Below, piece after piece: positions 1-14,300 of a DNA stretch of 64,000 nucleotides (position 1 is the first letter of the stretch; the number at the start of each line of letters is the position of its first letter). This DNA is from Helopsaltes ochotensis. Lineage: Eukaryota; Chordata; Aves; Passeriformes; Locustellidae. Location of the stretch: NCBI GenBank assembly GCA_013400155.1, contig VXBM01000239.1, positions 851,460 through 915,459 of the forward strand, written 5' to 3'. A model generated the notes under the pieces. The model ran no database searches and had not been told where the DNA came from. It saw nothing but the letters and a program-made list of their open reading frames with translations. Made by a program: the position numbers and the translations under genes.

Positions 1-2016
1 AAATAATCGAGCATTTATGGACATTTATGAATAAATTGAGCAGACACATAATCCCCTCCTTCTCAGACTGATTTTTGGTGAATTCCTGTAAAAACTCCTG
101 GACTTCCATTTCTAAGCAATGCTAAACCACTGATAGTTTCTGAACAGTGCAGGACCACTGAACCCATGCAATGCTAATCCTGAATTTACACCATGCTGAA
201 GATGGAGCCTGTGCGCCTTTAAACTGTTTTGCTATCTGCAGTAATCACTGTGCTTTTATAAAGGGCAAACAACAAGTATTTTAGTATGAGAACTGTTCAA
301 GTAAGTTTTAATAGAGTGCACCAGTGAATCAAGATGACTTGCATCAGATTTGGTTCCATGAACATCAGATAAAAAAAAAGAGAAAAGGGGCTACAGTTCT
401 TTCTTTCCAAACACCACCCTTTTTCTAAGGCAACAATACACGTCCATTTCCGAACATAACTGTTACATAGGAAAGCTACATCACAGTACAGTATGTAAAG
501 TCCATCTCAGTCAAGAAGCCATTAGAGAATGGCACATTTACTACACTTACAGCTTTCTAACTTAGGGTTACAGAGTTTACCACAGCTTTTTTTTTCATTT
601 TTATTTTTTAAAGTGACAATTCCTTAATGAACTTTCTATTCTTCACAAGAGTGTGCAGATGGGGCCCATATGTTGATATTACAGTAATTACGACATTAAA
701 TAACATTGCACAACCAACCTCTATGGTTAATTCAGTACAAAAGAACAAGTATTAAAATGTACCAGTACTAGTGGTTTTACATAGTTTATAATCATTAATT
801 ATGAAGGAAAAAAAAAAGTGGGGCTGTTTTTTTTTTTCTTTTCTGTAGGCAAGTGCCTAATTACAAAGCTGCACATTACAGGCATAATGATGTGGAATAA
901 ATACAAGAAATCTGGTAAAATATTAAACACAAACAGGTTACATGGGAACAAACTGTACAACCAAGCATAAATCAACAATTTATCATTATAAACAATGTAT
1001 GTTTAGCTGTAAAATATTATGTGGAATTGCATGTACTCTTTGGGGGCACATGTTCCAAAAGCCAAGCTAATTCCTGAGGTGGTATTATTAACTTACACAA
1101 TTGGTCAACACTTCAGATTATGTTGTGCTATTAAACAGTCCCAATGTTAATAGATTTCCATAAAATGGATTTGTAGTATTCTGAAGGCAGCAAATAAGTG
1201 ATATTTTACACCAAGATATTCAAACGAAATAATTCCGGTTCTCCGTTTTGGTGCTACATTTGTTAAAGGGCCATGGGAATAAGCACGGGAATTTGCAGAC
1301 AGAAATCACTTATGCCTGGTTTATGTTCCCCCACAGCTCTGAGCTGGCCAAAGGCAGAACAAAGTTTCTAAACTGTAAGTGCCAACACTGTAAACATATT
1401 TGTCTCTTTTTTTCAACTAAACACTGTCCAATAACAAGGATAAGAGCCAAAGATAAGCAGGAACAGTCTCATGTAGAACAAAAGCCAATTACTCATTGAC
1501 TTTTGGTTCAACTCATGAACGATTTTTAAATAATTAAAAATGGTCATGCTACAGTTGTGAAAACTAGTTTGTGCATTTGACTCAGGACACAAGTTTTTTA
1601 AAAAACGCATGGTAGAGGTAAGACTTATAAAACCCACCAAAAATGTAAATGATAGGGAAGAACTTTTCCAACTCAAAGCATCAAACATACATTTCTGTGC
1701 AGAAATCTAGACAACTATACAAGATCTGAATTTAAGCAGTCATCTTTTTATTATACAACTCTATGAACATAAAATGAACAGAATGCTCTATATACTTACC
1801 TGTACATGTGAACATAACTTCTTTAGCTACAGTTATTTAATATAGGTCATACTGGATTTAACTTTACAATTCTGAATAACTATGTATAACCTTATTGCAA
1901 TAAGGGCAATTTCTACATGGGGAGTTTCACAGGCCAATCACATTAGGCGAAACCAGTACATTCAAAGTGTAGATCATGTATGAATCTTCCCTGATCCCAA
2001 AGAATTTCTGTTCTCT
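1..2016 (-). other. MARK1: MARK1 3' untranslated region and possible end of transcript
   Basis: AT-rich sequence directly after the stop, with no coding signal. Minus-strand AATAAA poly(A) signals lie at 1747-1752 and 600-605. The first would give a 3' UTR of about 290 nt and the second about 1.4 kb. Several UAUUUA-like stretches are visible. I cannot tell whether transcription continues beyond the left edge of the window. Confidence 0.6.
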
Positions 2017-2371
2017 TTACAACTTAAGCTCATTTGCTATCTTGGATGCAATGTTCTTAAATGCAATAGAAGTCCCAGATATTCTCTTGAAGCGAACTCC
2101 ATTGAGAGACAATCGTGGCAGTTTGCAGACTTCCATCTCCCACTGAACAAGGCTGTCTTGTCGTGCATCACCATGGACACAGAAGAGCAAAAACCTTTCT
2201 TTTTGTTCATAATCACAGTTATTGGCATCTAACACTTTCCGAATCTCTCTCATCATATCATTCGGGTCCATAGAACTCGTGGTCTTCATACTCCACGTGA
2301 AGCGCAAGGAGCGTGGCTTCGAATCTTTGCTATCCTCCTTCTCTCTGTCTTTAGGCTCTCCAGAAACACTC
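2017..2371 (-). CDS. MARK1: MARK1 terminal coding exon 18: KA1 domain and stop
   Basis: 355 nt: one base completing Arg, 117 codons and TAA. It begins SVSGEPKDREKEDSKDSKPR, runs through SLRFTWSMKTTSSMDPNDMM, and ends FKNIASKIANELKL. This is the KA1 domain, which in MARKs binds acidic phospholipids and helps autoinhibit the kinase. Acceptor TTCCAG. Confidence 0.98.
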
Positions 2372-5300
2372 CTGGAACAAGTGACACACAGCAAAGTCAA
2401 AACCAGAGCAGTTTAGCTGAGAGAGAGAAGAGAAATACAGTTCTTGAACAGGGGTTTCTAAACTGCCAATGAGACGCCATGAGTCAGAGGCAAGCGAATT
2501 CAGGGAGTGGGATGGGCACTGCTGGAAGAGCCCTGCCCCACGCGTGTGCTCGGCACGGCACCGTGCCACTGTAGTGGCACACAGCAAAGCAAGTTTGGAA
2601 ACCCCTGCTCTACAATGTTCTGATGACAACATGTGCAATGGGAACTGCAGCAGACACACGTTACTCCATACTGCTCCAAAGAAAGTGGAATCTATGTAAA
2701 AGCATGACTGAAGTTCTGCTGATTTCATGATCTGGAGCATGCCATACACCAACAAAACTGAAGTTGAGGGACACAATCCTGAAGCGGAAATCATACTGTA
2801 AAAGCAGCAGAGGAAGAAATCCCACCCTGCAACTCACAAGTCTTTAGTTAACTCCCTCCCCTCTTTTCTGCCTTCCCCATTTTTGAAGTTGTTTAGATTT
2901 TTGACCTCTCTCTGTGTCAAAAGACCTTATAATAAGGTGTTTTATTTTAACTGATGAGGGAGTATTTTGGACTGTAATTTGGTTGTGAACAGCCTGTTGG
3001 TCATAATTTGAGTACACAGCCAGCAGCTTTTACAAGTAAGAAACAGCGACTTGGGTTTTAGAAATACAGACACAAACTATTTTATTTGATAAAGGACAAA
3101 ATTGCAAGAGAGTAATTTCCAATTAATGCTCTTAGTCTGATGCTTCCTTATCAAATAGATTACTTGTTCCATTGCAGAAAACATTTTGAGGACCGGCACT
3201 AAATATTTAGAAGTAATTCCACAGTCAGCTGTATCTGTTCATGCCCCAGGTACTCCTGATGCTGATGCCTCCCCATCCATCACTGGGGAAAGGTGCTGCT
3301 CTCATTTCAAGTCTATAAACCGTCATTATCATTCAGAGAGGAGTCAAAACAAGCACTTTTAATTCAACTCCGTGCGACCCCCAGAGAACCACATTGATAT
3401 CAAGGGATAGAGCAGGGATAAGATCTCAAATGACTTTTTTAGCCCAAAACAGACACTGTAGGATGACAAAAAGCAGAGAAAGCTAGAGAATGAAAGCAAG
3501 AGCTGAAAGCAACTTTACACTTCAGTTGAACACTCAGTCTCTTTTCCCTTTCCACATCCAATAATTTGACAGCTAAGAGACTCTGAATTGAAAAGGGCTA
3601 ACTTGGATAAATGCATTGTGTATTATATACAGTGTATCTGGGTAAGAATGTGCTGTTTACTTTTTTTTAGATAAAGACTTTGTTTTGAAAACTAAATCAA
3701 TACTTTCTGTAAGCGACCAGTTTAGAATGAATGCAAACTACAATGCCTGTTCATTAGAGAGCAGAAAAATAAAGAGGTATGCACGGTGCTTAAGCACACC
3801 AAAAGCTGAAACATGGCAAAAGAGCAGATATACTGGAAAATGAGCATATGAAGGAATGTTTTATTGCCAACAAAGCATCTATAGATTTGTGTACAGTGGT
3901 TGCCACAGAAATTCAATATTTGGCAGTCACCACCCCTTTTGTCTGAATGTCACTTGCTTTATTTCTCAGAACAAGTGACATTCATTTCTCAGGGACTATA
4001 AGGTGTTTACTTACGGCAAGCAGCAGCTTAAGTAATGAGCACAGTATGCAACTACAGTAAAAATTTAATAGATACATTTATACACACAGACACACGAAGT
4101 ATTTACACTGTCCACTGAAACCAAAAGTAAACACCATTAAATATTTGTAAGTCAAAACATGATTTTAAACGCCTAAAGGATTGGTTAACTCCTATAGGGG
4201 GCTTCATTATTCAAAGGAAAATGCTTACATAAAGATTTGTATTAAATACTTCGCAAGAAAGCAGAAATGAGGGATATAAAGGACCTCACCAAGACCCCCT
4301 CCCCCCAAAGAGAAAACATTTTTGAAATACAGAATATTTAAGCACTATTCTCTTTTACATCCTGATTTAAGAGGCTTTAAGAAATCACTTGATTCGAAAG
4401 ACCTAGGAGCGAAGTATTAATAGTGACTCCTCACCTTGAGGTGTCAGTTCTGCCACTGGCTTCGCCTTCACTTGGATCCCTCAAAACAAAGTTAAGGTTG
4501 AGATTCAATGATAAAAGTGAAAAATAAAAGTTAAGAAAACCTACACCTAGAACAATGTTAAATAGCTACTGACAAAAAAAAAATCAGTATAATAATGTCA
4601 AGCCTAATACTGTTTAATAGATTTTTTTCACATTTTAGTTTCCCTTTATGACACCTTAGTTTTTTCCAGCTCTGACACGTAACTGGTTAATTTCTTTTCC
4701 CCAGCTGATGGGAAGATTAACATATTGTTCTGAACCTACTGCAGATAGAGCAACGGCCACATGTAATTCCAGCAAGCACAGAGGAGCAGTTGGTCAAGGT
4801 GGCCCAGGGGGGCTCCACTCTGCACCCTTGTGGGTCAGGCCTTTGCGTATCCCTGAAAGCACTTCGAGACAAGCCCATGCTTAAGCACACTCAAGCAATT
4901 AACAGTAAGATGTGCCTAAGAGTTTGAGAGACCAAATGTTTGAAGCCCAGTTCATGAAGGTTACTTCAACATCTGCTTAACTTTAGGCAAATCAGCTGTT
5001 ACACTGACTTCAGTGAGATTATCAGAGAACTTGAGATTAAATGTATCTTTAGTTTGGTGCATTAGAGCTGTGCTTTGCAAGGAACTGTTTTATGTCTTTT
5101 TAGTATGAAGCAACTTGAAATATATTCCCATATTGCATAAGCCACCCTAGGTATGTTCCTAGTGCTGCTGTACCAATATTTAGCACCCAATTTCAATCAT
5201 CTGATTAATGTAATACCTTCAAAACACAAATACTTCTGTAACTAACACCAGGGAGGTATCATTTGACATAAACCATTGATTCAAAATACTTCAATACCCT

Positions 5301-8300
5301 ATACACTAAGCATTCTCATTATGCATTCATTTTATATACTTACCAGAAAAGACCCTTGTCAAAAGTTAGTAAAAAAAGTCTTTCATGACACCTTCTAGTC
5401 AAAGAATGCTTTAAACCATTATTTCCTGAACAGTACAGAAGTTAAAAGTTATGTGATCCAGCTCAAGGAACAGCAAAAAAATTAGCCCCTCAACCTCCAC
5501 CCATGTAATCCCAGCCATTAAGTTTTAAAGAACCCAAATTTTAAAAAAATCCACAATAAAAAAATAACAGCAAAACACCCCACCATCACCAGTAACAAAC
5601 ATACACCCTACAGGGCCATGACAAGAGAGACTTTTAACATTATAAAACATACTAGAAAATTATGTAAAATCTTCTGTAATAAAGAAATTTGAAACACATC
5701 CATTTAGGATATCTCAATTCTAAGCGTATAGTTTAAAATATTATTATAATATTTTAGGATAATGAAAATATTATTTCTTTGATCTAACTCTTCAAAACAA
5801 AGTCAAGATACCATTTCTTGCAAAAAACCAAGGAGCTATTACACAAAAAAGCAGCCTGTACTCTTGAAATTGATTAGTTACTCGACTGAAAATACCTTTC
5901 TTCCCATTTAGAAATCTACAGTGACAACTGATGACTAGCTTTGCTGTAATACCTTTTTTTTTTTTTTTAAATCAGAGAACAATTCTCTCCTTGCAACTAT
6001 ATAAGTACTGGAGATACCAAAATGGAGTATCACAATCCTCCATGTTCAGGTTTCTGGAAGAAGAAAATAATTGATACACTCTTTTCTATTTAGGTCTTCA
6101 TAGGAGGTATTACTTAGGCACACAGTGCTGCACTATCAGTTCACCAGGTGAAATCAATTTTGTGAGGAACATCACTGCACCTCCAGCTTTCTCTCTTCTC
6201 TTCCCTTGTAGTACCAGCTTATGCAATTCATGATATTTTACTTACAAATGAGTTTAACCTAACTTTCTATTTCTCTTTTCTTATCCCTGCACACAAATGT
6301 AGAATTCAGTGTGCAAAAGCCTGATTCAGCAAGGGAAAGAGATTTCCAGGATGTAATTCCATTGTAAAACTGAGAATAATGCATTATGGACACATCCATA
6401 AACAGGCTTGAGGATTAAAAAATAAATCACTAGTAGGAAGAGGGCAACTGCAAATTAAGTCCCCTTTTGGGAAAGTGCTTGTGACTGCTAAGTCAACAGT
6501 CACTTGAACAGCGTGTTTGAAAACCTTTCTCAGCCCCTCTCCTCTCACTGGATTTTTACTACAGCATCATCACAGGAATGAATGCAGATGTAGGATGTGT
6601 GGGTTTTCTTCTTTCAGAAACCTGAACTTACCTTTGAAGCAGCCAGTAACATAATAAAACCGACTGTATGATACTGAAACACTATTATCTCCACACTTCC
6701 AGACTTCTGCCTGCTTCTAACTTCTCATTTATTCACAGATTTTAGAATTACCTGAAATAACTTGTGAATATCCTTCTCCTTTTAAGCACAGCAATAAAAT
6801 GATTGAAATGATTGTAAGTATAAACCTTGCAACAAACTGAATCCAATTTAAAAAGTGAAACATTGTTGACATGAAATAAGGACTCATTTTGAAGTCCTTC
6901 TTTTCAGTATTTAAATGAACTTGATTTTAATTTAATTGCATCACAGCTGTGAAACAGGAGCAAAAGCCCCTTTTGAGCAGCGCTCTCCCGCTCCCTCAAG
7001 ATAAAGGAGCGGGATAGCCGTGGTTACAATATACAAACAATGGTTACAATAGACACACGGAAGTGAAACAAGGCAGATTCTGGAAGGAACACCCAAATGG
7101 AGCAGCACTCTAACTAAATTTACATTTACTTCAGAGTTAAACTGGGTATCGCCAAAGGCTTCGCAACTCAAGTCCCGCTTACAGGCTGGGCTTTAGTAAT
7201 TCTTTTTTCTCTTGAAACTTGAGGTACCAACCTGCGAACAAACTTGGAGGTGATCTTGCTGATGATGCCTGTGGACGTGCCTCTCCTGGCGTGCGCGAAC
7301 GCGCCGGTCTCGTGGGAGGGCGAGGCGGGCGGGCCGTTGTAGGTGGCGTTGCGCCGCTCCCGCAGCTGCTCCCCGTGGAAAGTGCTGCGGCTGGAGCTGC
7401 CCCGGGGAAAGCGGGTCCGGTCTGGAGTGGTGGTGCTAATGCTATGAGCAGATGGGGAGGCAGCAGGCACTCTTTGAGTTGCACTGCTGGGAAAACAGAA
7501 GCATAAATAACGAGAAAGACCAGGCTAAAAGCCCTCCTACATGACAACTGTTTCTCCAAAGACGGGAAAAGAACCCCCGCTCTTGATTCTTTTTAAAAAC
7601 TGAATGTGCTACTGATTTGCTTTTAGGATTCATACTCGGTTTGATTTTACAATGAAAGTATCTCTTGGTTATTTCTATATCAAGAATTAGAGCTGTTAAA
7701 AAAGGTATACACAGATAATAGGACAAAAGAAAAAAGGCAGAAAAGTCTGTAGTGAGATCTGAAAGCGTCCCCAGATCTCTTCCAGAAAAAATGTGTTCAC
7801 TGATACCCTTAACACAAGTACTCCCAAAAAAACATATTTCTTAAGTCATAACCTGACAGAAATAAACTTATAAAGCTATTTGGGCAGTTAATAGTAAGAA
7901 TAACTATACTGTGGTGCTTTTAGACACCAATGAGCTTAGCAACCTACAAATCAGATAGGTTAACATTCTGATATTTCACTTCAATTTATGGGTGCCTGTG
8001 TTGTATAGTACCACCTAAAGTAGTAAAATTTTTAACTACCAAAGCTTTCTAGAAGTTTCCAGAGGGAGGCAGTCAAGGAACTTCTTTAACTGTATGCAAA
8101 TGTGTGCCATGAACAAAATCAGGTTTAAATCACCTGTAATGCCTACAACACTCAAGCAAGCTCCTGTTTAAAACCACAATGCAACGTGGAAGTTTTGACT
8201 AGATTACAAACACTTTGAGGTCTGTCACGAACTGAACAAGAGCATTTCTGAAGTGCACAGCAGTAAGGAAATGCCCATCAATCTGTTACCTTGGTCGGTA

Positions 8301-11300
8301 AGCTTCAGTACCATCTTTGATGGTTGGCAGTGTGACTTTGATAGGGTGACCAGAGGCAGACATAGACTTTTGATGCCGAGGGCGTGCGGACACAGAGGCC
8401 ACTGCGGAGCCTGCAGAGGATGCGCTGCTTGCAGACATTTCCGTCAGGCTTTTCCATGGTAGCAAGGCAGCAGGATGGACAAACGACAAGGGGAAAGAAA
8501 GGTTAGTGTAAAACCCCTTATAAAAGAGAGAAAATAATTCATTTCTTCTTCTAAAACTCAGCACTGCTGCTTAATTTAACAGAAGACTGAGTGACTAGGC
8601 TGCCTTAGTCAGCTAAAGTAAAGAATACAAAATTCTAAGAAAATTATGTTCATCCATAAATGAATTTTCTCTAAGTCTTAAGTTGGGCCTTTTCATTCCT
8701 CACAAGATTAAAGCTTACACACACATTATTCAAAGTAATGAAGAAAGACTACAATGAATACAAGAACATAATAAAAAAATACTGAAAAATAAATCCACAA
8801 AGATTTAAATAGATTGATCAAACAGATTCTCCTTTTGTGAATACCCTTACTTGGAGTTAAAACACACATCTAAACCATGAAACATTTGGAACTGTTGTCC
8901 CATTATCATCTGGAAGTGAATGGTTTTTAAAGGACTAATTTGTCCTCCTCTAGACAGTGTCCTCCAGACACTGCTGGGCTGAGTCAGCCCTTTCAAAGTA
9001 CAGTTTCTTCTATCAGTACTTTTATTTCTCCTTCTTAAGTGGCAAGAAAGATGAAAAGTAGCGGCAAAACTATTGTGCCACTACTTTTTAAAACAAAAGT
9101 GAAATGAATTAAGGCAAAATACAGCTTTGCCTCTACAAGCATAAGTGAAATTGCATTAATAATGTATTAGCAACTGGAGTACCACAGCTAAATAATATCT
9201 GTAGCGAAGAGGTAACGATTTCGGATGAATAATTCGATGACAAGGCATTCAGCTGCATCAAATACAAATTCAACTGCAACACAACATCTTGTAGGAAAGA
9301 CAAATAATACAACTTAAAAGAAAATTCTTCCTAATTTTTCAGAATATGCTCTAAGAACTGAGCACACTATTCACTGCACTCATGAAAGGAACAGGGATTA
9401 AGAATCTTTCAATACTATAGAAAAAATCAACAGTAAAATGAAAGACTTAGAAAAAAATCCCTTTTCTTTACAGTGTTTTATGTACTAAATCTCTTGAAAG
9501 AAAAATATCTTTGTCAGATCAGAAAAAATACTCTAATATATATTATAATCCTCTATCTCAAAAACATCTGTTATCTGCTTATTTTTCAAAAAAGGTTTGT
9601 TACTACCTTTGTTCAAATATTTGAAACCATACACAAAAAATTTGGGAAAACACTTTTGGAAGCACCCACGCAATCATTTGAAATTAAAATGCTTTAAGGA
9701 AGAACATTAAAAAGCAGAAAACTAATTTTAAGTGTTCAATTAAATAGTTGTCTTTTATGTGTTCCACAGCTCATCAATTTACTGTAAATGAACAACCCTG
9801 TACTTCTCTTTTTCCAAAATGTTACGCATCATTAAAAAATTCAAACACTATGACAGAAAACAAAAGAAAACTAGTTTACTAGATAATGCTATTTTGTGCT
9901 ATGAATTTTTTTGTTCATTTTACAGTAACTGTTGTATTTGAATAGCTTGAAAAGCATCAGAGTAAGAGTTATTTGAATCTAAATAAAAAAATCCAGTTTT
10001 TATTACTCTCCATGAAAGCCAGTATTTTATTTTTCAGTCAAGTACAGGAGTTAAATAACACCAGGGAGGAAAAAAAGATTTTTAAAAAGACTAACTGGCA
10101 GTGTTAAACACAATACTACTTAATAAAATGTACTAAACTGAGCTTCATTGTCACCCCACAGATAGACACAAACTGGTTCATATCACTATGAAAATACTAT
10201 TTACGCCAAAAACTTATCTTGAAAACAGTCAACAAATTTTAAGCATTTCAGCTTTTTGAGTGGTACAGGAAGAAATGAAAAAGGATCAGGCTACACTGCC
10301 AGAGTAATCCATCTGAAGCTCTCCACAGCACAACTGCCCACTTAGCAATTAGTTGTTAGCAGTTACTTCATCCTGTGTTGAAGACAACCCTCAGTAATCA
10401 GTGTGATCCCATAAAAAGAAGCAGAGTGACACATTTAGCTTAAAAATTCATCACAAAGCAGCAGCAGTGGAAGATGAAAACATACACTTGGACTTTCTGT
10501 ATTTCACACTGTGATTCATAACGGTATTTTGCATAACCTGCTTCTTCTGTGCCTCAGTTCTTGTACCCAAACTAATAAACAAGGAAGGTTGAACAATACC
10601 TATTGTCCTTCCCATTCTGTATTGCCGAATAGCGATCTGAAGAACGTTCACAAACATAAGTGTTCCTCCTTGTCATTCCACTACCAGAAAACACATTATT
10701 CTAGAAGAGAATTAAGACTGCAGTTAAATTAAAATACTTTCTACTGTATATCATGTTGTACAAAAATCTAAGCATTGGAAGAAGCAAATCAAAATAGTGT
10801 TTCAGCCACTTATGTATATTGTTAATGCTTTCAAATGTACTAAGTCAATCTGTCATCACAAATCATTTACATCATCAGCTGTTTTTCCAATAGCTCATTC
10901 ACCACCTCATTACTGCACCATTGAGAATAAACTGAGAGAACACAAGGAAGTTTAATTTTGCTGACACATGCTTTCCTAAGTATTATTATGCAATTCCCAC
11001 ATACTGTGTTCCTGTATTATTTGTCCCTGGGATCAAACAAAGTGGGATCCCAGAGAACACACCTATGGCTGGCTGAAAGTCTTTCCTGCACAGCACAGTT
11101 TTCCAGCAAGGGTTCCACTTTGCTGCCCCTGCCAAAAGAGCTTTCATGAGGAAAATGGAAACACTATCAATCTATGTCAGTCAACTCAGAAATTACAATG
11201 CGGATAACATGGCAAATGGGTCTTGTTGCAAAAATACTGATGGTATGACTGTTACTAATTTAAGTTTGGATAGACACACTCTCCATCCCTACCAAGCACA

Positions 11301-14300
11301 GGTCAGCTGCTGAAGGCTTAGCTTCAGTACATGACATTCAATTCTCACTTTTTAATACACTACATACTGAATTTGGGGTGGGAGAGGTTGCACTGTGCTA
11401 ACATTACATTCTGATGCCTGCTGGCAAAAGCTTTCAAATACCCTAGACTCAGGTACTGTAGGACATCATGAACTCTGCAAGATTTACTATGTTTAGGTGT
11501 CCCTCATCTACAGTTTTTCAGCATTAATATGACCCCACAGAGACCACTTAATAAACTATTTTAATGCCGAATTGTAAGGAAGATTAACAACTGCATTAAC
11601 TGTTTCTGAAATTAAACTCTCCTGAGTTACACAAATATGACTGAAGGTGAAAAATATGTTTTCAAGAAATTCTGCCTTTCTGAACAACCGGTTACCTCCA
11701 AAGTTACACAAAAAAAATTTAAAATGATCCACATTAAATTAGCTTTTTTTCACTTTAAATGTTTGAGTTTTAAACAAAAATATCCACTATCTGTGTAAGC
11801 TGCTCAATCTTGAGCTACTATTGTAACATCAGACACCAATATTCCCTAATCATGCCCATCACAAAGCCTTTCAAAGTCCCCAAAATAGTAACAGAGCTAA
11901 AATGCACAAATATTGAAGTTGCCATTAGCAAGTAAATCAATTTCTCATTCTTCACAGCAAAGATACTCCATTTAATTAGTTCTCACAAAGCAGAGAAATG
12001 CTTATGACATATCAGCTCGTACCACACATGACTCTAATCAGCTTTGGGGCAATATAGTTTTGGGAAAGCTCAGATGTGAAATCTAATCTTAGAAGACTGA
12101 AAGTTGCTGTGTGCAATCCACACAACTATAATTTCAAAGACTTTTGCGGGGGTGGAGAAACAACAACCCTATTTAAAATTAGAAAAAAAAAATTAAAGCA
12201 TGTGCAGATGTACTGCAGAACATTAGGAGTTAAATGAACTTCAGCATTTATTTTGCTTTCAGGAAATTCTAATAGAAACACACATCATCTTTCCAGAATA
12301 TCCAAGATGGGAGCATGTAGAACCCCAAAGGACAATGAGAATTCCTGCTGCCAGTCTACTGTACTAAAAGATGGCAAGCGGTTTTATATTTAATAGACCA
12401 TGTTTTCCAAATAGCACAAAGTATACTTGAATCTTAAATCATGATTCATGCATATTTTTTTCTCCCCACATGACCTCTTGCTCTTAAGTAGCTGTTTAAA
12501 CAGCATGCAGTATTTTTTCACTGTGAATCTGAAACACCAATCCTACCGCAAAGGAATTGCCAAAAGGCAAAGTAGGTGCTTTCACATTAGAAGAGTCACA
12601 CTCTCCAATTTGGAACAAAGGTATTTGAGGCAGTAATACAATAGCAGTTTAAAGAACTGTGAATATCATAACAGAAGCATTAAGAAATTATTAGTTTGCT
12701 AGTTCAGCTCCTTAATACAACAGCCAGGTTGTAAATCATATCAGCAGGCATATGCACCAGGGAACAAGTGGGTTGTTGCCCCTGATCTCACTCCAGTTCT
12801 GAAGTTCAAAACAAAGTAGTTTCAGAGAACCGAACAGCCAAATTTACAGATAAAGTTCATGAGAGATATTATGTAGGATTAATCAGAAGAAATCTCTGAA
12901 TCAGAAGTCCCTTGAATTCCTTGTAGATAGACAAGCATTAGAAACCAGAAAAAGTGCACTCCATATTGGCTCCATTCTTATGCTCCTTCCTTAAATATCC
13001 AAGTATTTTTCTTGACAGAAACTGAAGTTTGCCCAAGTGCAGACATTCTCATATTTACTGTTATGTTAGTGTTAGAAAAAGTGAAGCTGAGGGGGAAGGG
13101 CAAGGTTTATTTTAAAAGGCATCTACTGTAGCCTATTTCTGTCTGCCAGTAAAAGTAACCAGAAATAGACGTAGTGGCTTATTCAGTACCCATTATGTCT
13201 ATAGGAATCTTGTGCTGCACATTTTGTTTAAATAGGGAAAAATAAATATAACAAGCCAAAAGCACAGCCAACTCACACTGGTAACTGCACTTGACTTCTT
13301 TCTTTCCGGACCCACAAGTGGACTTGCAGCCATCTCTCCTTTGGATCCCACTGTAGTGCTGCCAAGTTTGCGTGAGACATCCTTGTCCCAGTCTTCTTTC
13401 TGTTCACTTTCCACACTGTTTGCCTGAGACCTTTTTGTGTATGACACAGCAGGAGGAATCGAGGGGCCAACTGCCAAATAAAAATAGAATTAATAAATAC
13501 CTAAAAATAATCACTGCATTTTTCTTGGCCAAAGTAGTCTAAATATAATTCCCCAAGTCCAAAAAAAGCATTTGAACAACTCTGACGGCAAACTCAGCAC
13601 ACAGACCAACCTACTAAATCGAGCTGTGACAGCCTGTGTTTTTACCCACTCTCTTCACTACCAATTTGCAGTTCAGAATTACTTCCCATTTCACATAAAT
13701 ATCTAAAACCTAGCAGAACATTTTAATTCTCATTTTAAATCCATGCAATTTGTACACTATTATGAAAAACAGAATTAAATGGTATTTTTCAAAAATATTT
13801 TAGCACTTTTTGCTGCATACCTTTTCCTCTAAATACTACGAAAGAATATTTCCCCTAATAATAGGCCTGTTTTGTTTACAAGCACGTTTATACTTGGAAA
13901 AATATCACAATTATTTTCCCTTCATCATTCTTTAAAATGTTTTGGGAAAACTCTTCCATCAGTAGACTTTTACACTCCTTTGAAATAAAACCACATCAGC
14001 TAACAAAAATACAGAAAACAATAATGCAAATTAGGCAGAGAAAAGGGCCAAACATTTTAGAAATATTTATAGCAATTTGACAGCTGAGGAAAAAAGTCAT
14101 CTTTCATTTCATGTTTTAGGTATATATTCCTTTTTGATAGAAGCATTTTCACCTGAAAACATTTCCTGAATACTTGGTAAAATTGTTGTCTCTTGGAAGC
14201 AAACAACTTGGCCCCACAGCCAAATGCAATGATAAAATAATTGGCTTGCTGCCCTCAGGGTTATCCAGAGCAATAGCTGCCATTAGTTCTTAAACAGAAA

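Larger units (their letters stand above)
4480..7231 (-). other. MARK1 intron 16
   Basis: Holds an ancient-repeat-like segment (about 4840-5060), a T15 run at 5954-5968 and a 20-bp tandem duplication at 7021-7060. The rest is AT-rich without coding signal. Confidence 0.88.
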
